Positions 17,397-25,578 of a DNA stretch of 64,000 nucleotides are shown piece after piece. The notes under the pieces were generated by a model. The model ran no database searches. It was not told the DNA's origin and saw only the letters and a list, made by a program, of their open reading frames with translations. Every line of letters begins with the position of its first letter. Position 1 is the first letter of the stretch. The position numbers were made by a program, and so were the translations under genes. Source of the stretch: an uncultured Desulfobacter sp. (GTDB lineage Bacteria; Desulfobacterota; Desulfobacteria; Desulfobacterales; Desulfobacteraceae); assembly GCF_963665355.1 (NCBI RefSeq), contig NZ_OY762229.1, positions 3,906,001-3,970,000 on the forward strand. Direction: 5' to 3'.

Positions 17397-19013
17397 CTAT
17401 GCACTCATCTCTTCCCGGGATCTGGCCACCTCGCCACTGTCAATGTAGTCGTCATAGGACATGAGCCGGTCAATGATCCCCTGGGGTGTTATTTCGATGA
17501 TGCGGTTGGCAATGGTGTTGACGAACTCATGGTCGTGGGAGGTGAAAAGAATCACTTCCGGGAACGCCACCAGGCTGTCGTTAAGGGCGGTGATTGATTC
17601 AAGGTCCAGGTGGTTGGTGGGTTCGTCCAGGATCAGGGCGTTGGATTGGGCCAGCATCATTTTTGACAGCATGCATCTGACCTTTTCGCCGCCGGAGAGC
17701 ATATGGGTTTTTTTCAAAGCTTCCTCCCCGGAAAAAAGCATCCGCCCCAGAAAGGTCCTGGCAAAGCTTTCCCCTTCAGTGGGCGGAGAAAACTGGAGCA
17801 GCCACTGGATCAGGTTAAGGTCCTGTTCAAAAAAAGCCCCGTGTTCTTTGGAAAAATAGGTATGCGTGATGGTGACGCCCCAGCGTATACTGCCCTGATC
17901 CGGTTCCATCTTCCCGGAAAGGATTTCAAAAAGCGTGGTTTTGGCAAGGCTGTGGGTACCCACAAAGGCGATCTTGTCTTTATTATTAACCCTGAAACTC
18001 AGGTTGTTTAAAATTTTTTCACCTTCAATGGTTTTGCACAGCCCTTCCACTTCCAGAACAATGTTTCCGCATGCTCTTTCCGGTTCAAAGCGTATAAACG
18101 GGTATTTTCTGCTGGAGACCGGCAGCTCTTCAATGGTCAGCTTATCCAGCAGTTTTTTTCTGGATGTGGCTTGCTTGGACTTGGACGCATTGGAGGAAAA
18201 TCTGCGGATAAAGGCTTTGAGATCCTCGGCCTTGTCCGTCACCCGTTTGTTGTCCGCAAGCTTTTGCTTCAGGTGGAGCCGGCTTGCCTGGTACCAGAAA
18301 TCATAGTTGCCCACATAGACTGAAATTTTGCCAAAATCGATATCGGCGATATGGGTGCAGACCTGGTTCATGAAATGCCGGTCATGGGAGACCACAATGA
18401 CGGTATTCTTAAACCGGAACAAAAACTCCTGAAGCCAGGTAATGGACTGGATGTCCAGATTGTTGGTCGGTTCGTCAAGCAGCAGGACATCCGGGTTCCC
18501 GAACAGGGCCTGGCCCAGAAGGACCCTCACCTTTTCCCCGCCTTCAAGCTCTTTCATCTTCTTGTCATGCAGATCTTCGGCAATGCCCAGGTGTTTTAAG
18601 AGCACGGCGGCCTCGGATTCGGCCTCATACCCGTTCATCTCCTCGAATTCAATTTCGATCTGACCTGAGCGGATACCGTCTTCTTCGGAAAAATCAGGCT
18701 TGGCATAGATGGCCTCCCTTTCGGTCATGAGCCGGTAAAGTCTTTCATGGCCCATGATAACCGTGTCAAGGACCTTATGCTCGTCAAAGGCAAAATGATC
18801 CTGTCTCAATACGGCAATCCGTTCCTTTGGGCCCACGGACACCGTGCCGGTATCCGGCTCGATTTCGTTTGCAAGAATTTTCAAAAAGGTGCTTTTCCCG
18901 GCACCGTTGGCTCCGATGAGCCCGTAGCAGTTACCGGGTTTAAACATGATGTTGACATCTTTAAAAAGGACACGCTTGCCATAGGCAAGACAGATATTAT
19001 CCGCAAAAATCAT
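17397..19013 (-). CDS. ABC-F family ATPase (YbiT-like)
   Basis: Protein of 538 residues with two ABC domains and no membrane part, as in ribosome-acting ABC-F proteins. The first domain has Walker A GANGAGKST and signature LEGGEKVRVLLG; the linker is rich in Lys/Arg (about 240-310); the second domain has signature LSGGEKVRCMLS and DEPTNHLDLES. The second Walker A reads GTHSLAKTT, with Ala in place of the second Gly. Such proteins probably act at the ribosomal E-site. No ribosome site is visible before the ATG; the leader contains a 10-bp inverted repeat (19049-19133). Confidence 0.9.
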   Translation of the reverse strand: MIFADNICLAYGKRVLFKDVNIMFKPGNCYGLIGANGAGKSTFLKILANEIEPDTGTVSVGPKERIAVLRQDHFAFDEHKVLDTVIMGHERLYRLMTEREAIYAKPDFSEEDGIRSGQIEIEFEEMNGYEAESEAAVLLKHLGIAEDLHDKKMKELEGGEKVRVLLGQALFGNPDVLLLDEPTNNLDIQSITWLQEFLFRFKNTVIVVSHDRHFMNQVCTHIADIDFGKISVYVGNYDFWYQASRLHLKQKLADNKRVTDKAEDLKAFIRRFSSNASKSKQATSRKKLLDKLTIEELPVSSRKYPFIRFEPERACGNIVLEVEGLCKTIEGEKILNNLSFRVNNKDKIAFVGTHSLAKTTLFEILSGKMEPDQGSIRWGVTITHTYFSKEHGAFFEQDLNLIQWLLQFSPPTEGESFARTFLGRMLFSGEEALKKTHMLSGGEKVRCMLSKMMLAQSNALILDEPTNHLDLESITALNDSLVAFPEVILFTSHDHEFVNTIANRIIEITPQGIIDRLMSYDDYIDSGEVARSREEMSA

Positions 19014-19133
19014 TTTATATTAAAATCCAAATTAGGGTTTAAAATTACTTTGGCGTTTTGTTGCAGGTGCTCCCGGGTGTCGACAGGACAAGTCGGCTGG
19101 GGTATATGGTTTTTCCTAAGGTTAAACGCCAAA
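19014..19133 (-). promoter_or_regulatory. Structured leader of the ABC-F gene
   Basis: In the sense of the gene, TTTGGCGTTT (19133-19124) pairs perfectly with AAACGCCAAA (19058-19049), enclosing about 65 bases with a smaller CGAC...GTCG hairpin. The start codon follows the 3' strand by about 35 bases. ABC-F genes are often controlled by leader attenuation, so this is a plausible regulatory RNA. The stretch CTGCAACAAAACGCCAAAG and the terminal AATATAAAATG loosely echo the repeat family, but the match is weak. Confidence 0.45.
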
Positions 19134-19229
19134 ATCAGACGGGCTTTTGTCTAAAATCAGTGGCAAAGGTTCGTATCCTGTCGTTTTTTCAGCAAAAATG
19201 CAAGTTTTTTTTGGTTTGATTTAGACGTT

Positions 19230-20477
19230 TTATCCAATGATCTGGTTGATTTCAAAGATGGGCAGACAAACCGCAAGGATGATAAATCCGATCACCACAC
19301 CCATGACAAGGATGATCAGGGGCTCAATGATTGAAGTGGCGGCTGTAACAACTGTCTGAACATTTCTTTCAAACAGTTCTGCAGATTTTTCCAGCATTTT
19401 TTCCATTTCACCGCTTTTTTCCCCCACCTTGATCATCTGGGCTGCAAGATCGGGAAAGGCTGAATTCTTTTCCAGGACAGAACCAAGACTTCCCCCTTGT
19501 TCCACTGTTTGGGCCGCTTTTTCTATCAGTTGGGTAATCACCCGGTTGCCTGAAATGGTTTTGGTAATGCCAAGGGCTGTTAAAAGCGGCACACCGTTGT
19601 CAAGCAAAGACCCTAGGGTCCGGGAAAACCGGGATGCGATGAGTTGCCTGTTTAGACTGCCGAAAATCGGTAAAGACAAAATGATCCGGTCCAGAATCCA
19701 TCCCCCCTTGTCTGTTTTGCGGATGGCGTACAGGCCCAGAAGCGCTAAAAACGGGGACGGAATTATAAGCCACCACCATGATTGCACAAGGCCGCTGATG
19801 CTAAGAAGAATCTGGGTGGGCATGGGCAGTTCATGGTTCATATCCGTGAATATTTTTGTGATATTGGGGACAATAAAAGTTAAAAGAAACACAAGTACAA
19901 GAAAGCCAATGGCTGCCATGAGCACCGGATAAGCAAGGGAGGCCTGAATTTTTTTTTTGGTGTCTTCTCTTTTTTCGTTGAAATCAGCCAGCCTTTCCAG
20001 AACAACCTCCAGGGTGCCGGATGCCTCTCCTGCCTTGACCATGTTTATGTATACGGCAGAAAAGACCTGGGGATGGGCGCCCAGGGCATCGGCAAAACTG
20101 TTGCCCTCTTCAATGGCGTCCTTGACCCTTGACAGTACCCGCTTGAATACCTTGGATCGGGCCTGGGGCACCAGGGTGGCGACGGCTTTGAGCAGGGGAA
20201 ACCCCGCAGCAAGAAGTGTGGCCAGCTGGCGTGTGATCATGGTGATTTCCGAAGATTTTACAGAAGAGAAAACAGCAGGCAGGGTAAAGGCTTTTTCCTT
20301 GGATGGCACTTCTCCGGTTTTAATTCGGCCTGCCCCTGATTCAATGCGCAGGATTGAGGTGGGAAAAATGCCTTTCAGTTTCAATTCATCCTGGGCGGCA
20401 TCAGGATTTTCCGCATCTATTATGCCTGATTTTTTCTTGCCTGAAGCAGTCAGCCCGCTATATTCGAAAACAGCCAT
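19230..20477 (-). CDS. gspF: Type II secretion inner-membrane protein GspF
   Basis: Protein of 415 residues with two copies of the GspF domain, each a helical cytoplasmic part followed by membrane helices (about 170-190, 225-245, 375-400). Motifs are FARQLATLLAAG-like (ITRQLATLLAAGFPLLKA) and SRTLGSLLDNGVPLLTAL. The N terminus MAVFEYSGLTASGKKKSG is typical. GspF is the platform core turned by GspE. AAAGGAG precedes the start. It is separate from the main gsp operon and lies 14 bases behind the ARMT1-like gene, with which it is probably co-transcribed. Confidence 0.95.
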   Translation of the reverse strand: MAVFEYSGLTASGKKKSGIIDAENPDAAQDELKLKGIFPTSILRIESGAGRIKTGEVPSKEKAFTLPAVFSSVKSSEITMITRQLATLLAAGFPLLKAVATLVPQARSKVFKRVLSRVKDAIEEGNSFADALGAHPQVFSAVYINMVKAGEASGTLEVVLERLADFNEKREDTKKKIQASLAYPVLMAAIGFLVLVFLLTFIVPNITKIFTDMNHELPMPTQILLSISGLVQSWWWLIIPSPFLALLGLYAIRKTDKGGWILDRIILSLPIFGSLNRQLIASRFSRTLGSLLDNGVPLLTALGITKTISGNRVITQLIEKAAQTVEQGGSLGSVLEKNSAFPDLAAQMIKVGEKSGEMEKMLEKSAELFERNVQTVVTAATSIIEPLIILVMGVVIGFIILAVCLPIFEINQIIG

Positions 20478-20491
20478 CTAAGCGTTCTCCT

Positions 20492-22234
20492 TTATAATCC
20501 GGCCAGGCGCTGGTCGTACATGGACCCTACGCCATATTCATCCCTGCGCATGAATTTATCCACAGAAGGCCCCATAAGCTGCATCTCCGGGTTCGTTTTC
20601 TGGACATCCTGGGCAATGCGCATCTCTTTGGTACAGCCGGTGGAATAGGTGGCATCCTTGCCGATCCATTCCGGTGGCACCTTCTGCTCCATGATTGCAA
20701 AGCTTTGGGCAATATCCTCGTAAGTCTGGAACCGCCAGATATCAATATATCCGCTTCGTTGAACAATTTCCCACATATACATCAGATCGTCGGCATCCAT
20801 ACCCGGTTCGTAATATAAGGATGGATTAATAATAAAAAGGTTATCGGACTGGCTTTTTAAATGTTCGATAAAACAGCTCATGATCTTTATTGCCACATCA
20901 ATTTTGCCTGGGATGGAACCGATGATGCCCGAGTAGAACATCACGGTCATGTTTTTCTCCTTGGCCTGCCTCATTTTGGAGATAATTTTATCGGCTTTTT
21001 CTTCAAGATCCGTGTGGCTGAAATTGATAAAATCCGGGTGCCTGGGTTTATAAACGATGTCGAGCATATTGTCTTTTGCACAGATATTGATTACGTCCCT
21101 GGTAAACCTGAAATGGGTTAAGATTAATCGGTTTCTTTGTTTCTGACCCCTTGATACCACGCAGTCCACCTCTTTAAAAACCCGTGAAAAGGTTGTGGAG
21201 ACCAACAGAAGATTTAACGCTTCCTGGGTGCCGTCGGATATTACATACAGATTTTCATCCTGTTTCAGGCGCTGGACCAGTTTGTTTTTGCTGATGGCTT
21301 TGTCATGGATGAAATGGGCCTGTTCCAGTAATTTGGCAAGAATCGGATCTGTTCTTGTGTCGGTCAGGCAGACTTTTTTAAAAAATGGTCCTTCCTTGAC
21401 CGCAAGTATTACCACATGGCCAATGTTTGCAAGGAACTGGGCAATGGCAATATCGGCCACCACATCCCCGGATTCATCGGTAAGCCACAGAATTTTGGAT
21501 TTTGGCGTATTCACCAGTTCAAGAAGTTGTTCAACGCCGTTGCCGGTCATTTTTGTTTTAAACATGGCTTTTATGGCCGAAGACGAGGGAACCCTGAAAT
21601 TATCATCCTGCCACAGGCAGGTCGCCGTTAACAGGCAGAGCCTTCGTGTGAACTCAATCTCGTTTATTTTTTCCTTAATCTGCCTGAGGCTTAATCCCTT
21701 CAAGTCAATGGAACCGTTCACCTCGTATAGGGCTTTTTTAAAGGTTTCCGAGACCATGAACCTGTATGCCCTGGTATTTTCTTTTTTTTTCAGACTGTCA
21801 TAGGGATCTTCGATATGGGTGCGGCTTAAAAAAATCATATACAGCCGTTTTTCAAGCCGGGAGGGTATGAGCAGCCGGCTTTGGATCTCGTTGTCATACT
21901 TGATTCGTATCAGGCTGGACAAGAATGCGCGGTCATATTCCGATTCAATGAACTCGTCCACGATGGCAAGAATTTTGTCAAGGACCTCACGGTATCGATT
22001 GCATAGAAATCTTGGCCTGTTACGGGACATAATCGAAGAAAACATGGTATCTGAACAGGGATAGAACAGCTCGCCATTTTCAGAATACACCATAAATTCC
22101 ACCTGCTCCCGGGATCCTACTTTCATGGGATAGGCAAAGGGATCAATATGGTTTTCAAGGAAAAATGCCGTAAACCATGCGTACTGGTCCGGATCAGCAT
22201 TGAGGGGTTTGGGTTGAGTTTCAATGGATGCCAT
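20492..22234 (-). CDS. ARMT1-like (DUF89-related) domain protein
   Basis: Protein of 580 residues, no signal peptide. The central region ILWLTDESGDVVADIAIAQFLANIGH (about 240-270), followed by VVILAVKEGPFF and VVSRGQKQRN, resembles the metal-dependent damage-control phosphatase fold (ARMT1/DUF89), where DN-type acidic residues bind the metal. Here the DESGD motif would take that place. The N-terminal 230 residues are helical and unrecognised. Its job is unknown. It is placed directly before gspF with a 14-base gap, which suggests co-expression. Confidence 0.6.
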   Translation of the reverse strand: MASIETQPKPLNADPDQYAWFTAFFLENHIDPFAYPMKVGSREQVEFMVYSENGELFYPCSDTMFSSIMSRNRPRFLCNRYREVLDKILAIVDEFIESEYDRAFLSSLIRIKYDNEIQSRLLIPSRLEKRLYMIFLSRTHIEDPYDSLKKKENTRAYRFMVSETFKKALYEVNGSIDLKGLSLRQIKEKINEIEFTRRLCLLTATCLWQDDNFRVPSSSAIKAMFKTKMTGNGVEQLLELVNTPKSKILWLTDESGDVVADIAIAQFLANIGHVVILAVKEGPFFKKVCLTDTRTDPILAKLLEQAHFIHDKAISKNKLVQRLKQDENLYVISDGTQEALNLLLVSTTFSRVFKEVDCVVSRGQKQRNRLILTHFRFTRDVINICAKDNMLDIVYKPRHPDFINFSHTDLEEKADKIISKMRQAKEKNMTVMFYSGIIGSIPGKIDVAIKIMSCFIEHLKSQSDNLFIINPSLYYEPGMDADDLMYMWEIVQRSGYIDIWRFQTYEDIAQSFAIMEQKVPPEWIGKDATYSTGCTKEMRIAQDVQKTNPEMQLMGPSVDKFMRRDEYGVGSMYDQRLAGL

Positions 22235-22405
22235 TTTTTCTCCTAAAGGTTTAAATCCGGCCGGGAAACAGTATAGAGAAATTGTGAGGCCACATAAGTA
22301 TTCAGGCCATTTTAGTCCCTTTTACAGCGCAGAGGATACTATCATGCCCGGTTTTGTTTTTCAAATTAAGTGTCAGCAGCTTGACCGAAAGATGCCCCCC
22401 GGGGT

Positions 22406-23074
22406 ATGGTTGAACGCATGGATAAACACAGAGGGTTGGACATTTTAGGCCTTGCACCTTCGGCAAGCTGTGCGGATGCCCGGGCAGCTTTTCGCAGACT
22501 TGTAAAAATCTGGCATCCAGACAAGTTTGCAAAAGATCCGCAGAAAGCAAAGATTGCAGAAGAGAAAATGAAACAGATCAATGATGCCTTTCATTTTCTG
22601 CTGCCTTTGCTGGCTGATGCAGATATTCGGACTGGTGTCGGGCAAAATCCATTGAACCCAGGCCATGCCTGTGACCAAACCCGTTGCGGAAGAAAACGAT
22701 CCCAGGGCTTTTTTTCGTTTCTGGCCTCCGGTTTGAAAAAACGCTTCAGTGAACGAAAATGGGTAAACGTCCAGGAAACAAGAAGGACCGGACAAACTTG
22801 CCGGGATAAGCCTGTTGAAAGAAATCCAAAAACGCAATTTGAAACAATGTTTCAAAACGCAGTGAACCATAGAGTGAATCATAGACAGACAGATGTTCCG
22901 CCACAATTTCAATCCCCCAAAAGTGTTCGGGCCTGCAATGTTCGTTATGGAAAGGGCTTTACTTCGACTCCCGGGTACCCAGTACACATGATTGGCCGGA
23001 AAAACAGGGGCATGGGCCCTGTGGAAAAAATCAGTCCGATTTCTCCGGTATCCCCGGTACAAAGAGGGCGATAA
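22406..23074 (+). CDS. J-domain protein
   Basis: Protein of 222 residues. Residues about 8-70 are a DnaJ domain with helix II FRRLVKIW, the HPD tripeptide (WHPDKF) that stimulates DnaK, and helix III EEKMKQINDAFHFLLP. The remaining 150 residues are basic, low in hydrophobics and without recognisable zinc-finger or substrate domains, so this is a class C J protein. ATG 22418 (MDKHRG) is an alternative start. It is divergent from the ARMT1-like gene. Confidence 0.8.
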   Translation: MVERMDKHRGLDILGLAPSASCADARAAFRRLVKIWHPDKFAKDPQKAKIAEEKMKQINDAFHFLLPLLADADIRTGVGQNPLNPGHACDQTRCGRKRSQGFFSFLASGLKKRFSERKWVNVQETRRTGQTCRDKPVERNPKTQFETMFQNAVNHRVNHRQTDVPPQFQSPKSVRACNVRYGKGFTSTPGYPVHMIGRKNRGMGPVEKISPISPVSPVQRGR

Positions 23075-23117
23075 GCCTTATAGAAGGCCGCCCAGGGGCA
23101 GTCTTTATATGATAATG

Positions 23118-23627
23118 TTAAAAATCCATTGATGCCAGCTTATTACCGGACAGTGACATGAGGCTTACACCGTTGCTGTCAATGACGGCAAAGGTCGCTG
23201 TTTTGTTTCTGGGCAGTGCAATGGAGCCTGGGTTCAGGTGGATGCAGTTTTGAATTTTTTCCAACTGGGGCAGGTGGGTGTGCCCCTGGATAATAATATC
23301 CGTTCCCTGGGGAATCGGGTTGGACTTATGTCCGTGATGCATGAAAATGGTTTTATTAAAGGCCTTAAATTGCAGTTCATGGGAAAATCCTTTGTAAAAG
23401 CCTTCTACGTCACAATTGCCGTAAATGTAGAAAAATTTAAAGTCTAAATTACCCATGGAAGAGCGGATCTGGTCCGGGGCAAAGTCAGGCTCACCATAAT
23501 TGCCGAATCTTGTATCAAACAAATCACCTGCAATGGCAACGGCATCACCAGGGCAGGTTAAGGCCTGCACCGCCAGCCAGGCCGATAAACTGCCGTGAAG
23601 ATCCGAAAATACTAAAAGACGTTTCAT
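23118..23627 (-). CDS. YfcE-type metallophosphoesterase
   Basis: About 169 residues starting at MKRLLVFSDLHGS; a TTG 21 bases upstream would overlap the M48 gene stop and is less likely. Metal-binding motifs are SDLHG, AGDLFD, GNCD and a C-terminal GHTHLP, as in MJ0936/YfcE phosphodiesterases. These hydrolyse phosphodiesters in vitro; the natural substrate is unknown. It follows the M48 protease by 17 bases and probably shares its transcript. Confidence 0.88.
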   Translation of the reverse strand: MKRLLVFSDLHGSLSAWLAVQALTCPGDAVAIAGDLFDTRFGNYGEPDFAPDQIRSSMGNLDFKFFYIYGNCDVEGFYKGFSHELQFKAFNKTIFMHHGHKSNPIPQGTDIIIQGHTHLPQLEKIQNCIHLNPGSIALPRNKTATFAVIDSNGVSLMSLSGNKLASMDF

Positions 23628-23644
23628 GGTATCACCCTGTCCCT

Positions 23645-24901
23645 TCAAGCTGTGCTCTCAATTTTTTCCATGGCTGCAACGCGCTGGGCCAGTGGGGGGT
23701 GTGAATAATTTATAAATACGTAAAAGGGGTGCGGGGTAAGATTTGCCAGATTATCGGCACTGAGCTTTTTCAGGGCCATTATCAGGGCCTGGGCCTTTTG
23801 GGTGGTCAAAACGGCAAATCGGTCTGCTTCGTATTCGTCCTTCCTGGAAAAAAACTGCATGATAATGGAAATGATCAGGTCAATGGGGGAAAAGAGAATA
23901 CTGAAAAAAACAAGACCCGCATATATGGAAGGCGTATCCACATAAAAAGCTGTAAAAAGGCTTTGCTGGGTGATGGCCAAGGACAGAAGGTAAAAAATAG
24001 CCCCCATCTGAAGAATCCCGAAGATCAGGCGCCGCAGGATGTGCTTCTTTTTAAAATGCCCCATTTCATGGGCAAGTACGGCCAGAAGTTCGTCCGGGGT
24101 ATGGGCGTTGATGAGAGTGTCGAACAGTACAATGCGTTTGTTTTTTCCAAAGCCTGTGAAAAACGCATTGGATTTGGTGCTGCGTTTGGAGCCGTCCATG
24201 ACAAAAATTTGGGTCAAGGGAAAATCAATGGTCTTTGCATAGGCAAAAAGTTTATCCTTCAACTCACCGTCTCCAAGGGGGGTGAACTTGTTGAATAAAG
24301 GCATAATCCATGTGGGAACAATGTATTGTACCGCCAGAATGAATACAGTTGTGACACCCCAGCAGATCATCCATGCCCAGGGTCCTGTGCTTTCCAGAAA
24401 CCAGAAAATGGCAGTCAGCAGGGGAATGCCCAACGCCATGGAGAGACTGATGGATTTTATCAGGTCCAGCACAAAAATTTTTGGTGTGGTTTTATTGAAA
24501 CCGAATTGTTCTTCAATGACAAAGGTGGAATAGATGGAAAAGGGCAGGGATATAATGAATTTGCATCCTGCAAGGATACCGATGAATAAAAGTCCGCACC
24601 CAATGGAGGACCAGCCGGTTTCCCTGACAAAATGATCCAGGGCTCCAAACCCGCCCAGAAACCAGAACACTAAAAGAACGCCAAGATCAATGACCGAGGT
24701 GATGGTGCCAAACCGGGTGGTTGTCTTAAGATAATTCTGGGAACGCTCATATCGTTCTGTGTCATAAACATCTGAAAATTTTTCAGGCAGGTGGGTTGTA
24801 AGTTTTCCGACGTTCAGACGATCAGCAACGAAATTCATTGTAAAATCAACAATGAGTGTAACAAGAATAATGTTGGTGATCGTCTGGTCAGATAAAAACA
24901 T
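23645..24901 (-). CDS. M48 family CAAX-type (Ste24-like) membrane metalloprotease
   Basis: Protein of 418 residues with several membrane helices, zinc site HEMGH (278-282) in LLAVLAHEMGHFKKKH and a distal EYEADRFA supplying the third ligand. The N-terminal CAAX-protease extension domain (to about 205) matches Ste24/HtpX-like inner-membrane proteases. In bacteria it likely takes part in membrane-protein quality control. The ATG at 24901 has no visible Shine-Dalgarno sequence; the 3' arm of a structured leader element ends about 15 bases upstream. Confidence 0.9.
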   Translation of the reverse strand: MFLSDQTITNIILVTLIVDFTMNFVADRLNVGKLTTHLPEKFSDVYDTERYERSQNYLKTTTRFGTITSVIDLGVLLVFWFLGGFGALDHFVRETGWSSIGCGLLFIGILAGCKFIISLPFSIYSTFVIEEQFGFNKTTPKIFVLDLIKSISLSMALGIPLLTAIFWFLESTGPWAWMICWGVTTVFILAVQYIVPTWIMPLFNKFTPLGDGELKDKLFAYAKTIDFPLTQIFVMDGSKRSTKSNAFFTGFGKNKRIVLFDTLINAHTPDELLAVLAHEMGHFKKKHILRRLIFGILQMGAIFYLLSLAITQQSLFTAFYVDTPSIYAGLVFFSILFSPIDLIISIIMQFFSRKDEYEADRFAVLTTQKAQALIMALKKLSADNLANLTPHPFYVFINYSHPPLAQRVAAMEKIESTA

Positions 24902-24904
24902 AAA

Positions 24905-25011
24905 TTTTTATATGAAAGTCAAAAACGTATTTCGAATTGCTTTCATGCCCTGTTGTGGTTACGCCTCAGATGTTCCATAATCAGGACCATACTGTGGCTG
25001 TTGTTAGGCGT
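24905..25011 (-). promoter_or_regulatory. Structured leader element, copy 3 (upstream of M48 protease)
   Basis: In the sense of the protease gene: ACGCCT (25011-25006) pairs with AGGCGT (24966-24961), then the core CCACAACAGGGCATGAAAG (24958-24940), a variable loop and CTTTCATATAAAA (24918-24906). The core and end match the copies at 1097-1195 and 48877-48975, while everything between is different. The 5' stem strand overlaps the stop codon of the upstream IHF gene. Confidence 0.55.
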
Positions 25012-25291
25012 CGGAATTAATGGAATCCCGAAGTTTTCCGGAACATTTAAAGGTGACGACCCGTCTTGCCGGAAGAGTCATCTCTTCATCCGTTGCAGGG
25101 TTGCGCCCCTTTCTTTCTTTTTTGTCATTTACACAAAATTTGCCGAAACCTGAAATCATAATATCTTCGCCACCAGCTATGGTCTCTTTGATAATTTCAA
25201 GGAATTCTTCCATAACGTCATAGGCAACGGTTCTTGACAGGTTCAATTCATTTTGTATTTTTTCTGCAATAATTGTCTTGGTCAGTGCCAT
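25004..25291 (-). CDS. ihfA: Integration host factor alpha-like protein (HU/IHF family)
   Basis: About 95 residues from MALTKTIIAEK; AGGAG lies upstream of ATG 25291, and the longer in-frame GTG start is not needed. The HU/IHF pattern is clear: ISGFGKFCV, RKGRNPATDEEMTLPARRVVTF with the DNA-bending beta-arm Pro, and a final KLRDSIN. The sequence is closer to IHF-alpha than to HU. It bends DNA at specific sites. A promoter is predicted at 25355-25384. Confidence 0.85.
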   Translation of the reverse strand: MALTKTIIAEKIQNELNLSRTVAYDVMEEFLEIIKETIAGGEDIMISGFGKFCVNDKKERKGRNPATDEEMTLPARRVVTFKCSGKLRDSINSDA

Positions 25292-25354
25292 AATAATTTT
25301 AACTCCTGCCGCACACAAAGCTCGCTTCTTGAAAGATTAATAAAAACAGGTCCG

Positions 25355-25384
25355 TAAATACTTTAAATTCTCCAGAGTTGTCAA
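25355..25384 (-). promoter_or_regulatory. Predicted promoter for ihfA
   Basis: On the minus strand a perfect TTGACA (25379-25384) is followed after 18 bases by TATTTA (25355-25360), a moderate -10 box. Confidence 0.45.
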
Positions 25385-25578
25385 GATAAGGATGACCGGT
25401 TATTGTATTTTATGCAAAATCAATATGGTGGTTTTATGGTGACGATTGTGTCGTACCCTTAGTTCCCTTTACAGATTGTTTATTGTTCGATAGTTTGCTA
25501 TTTGTAGAGCGTAATATTTAACCGTAGAAATTTTTCAACTCGGTATGATCACAGACAATTAATCATTATGGAGAGAAA

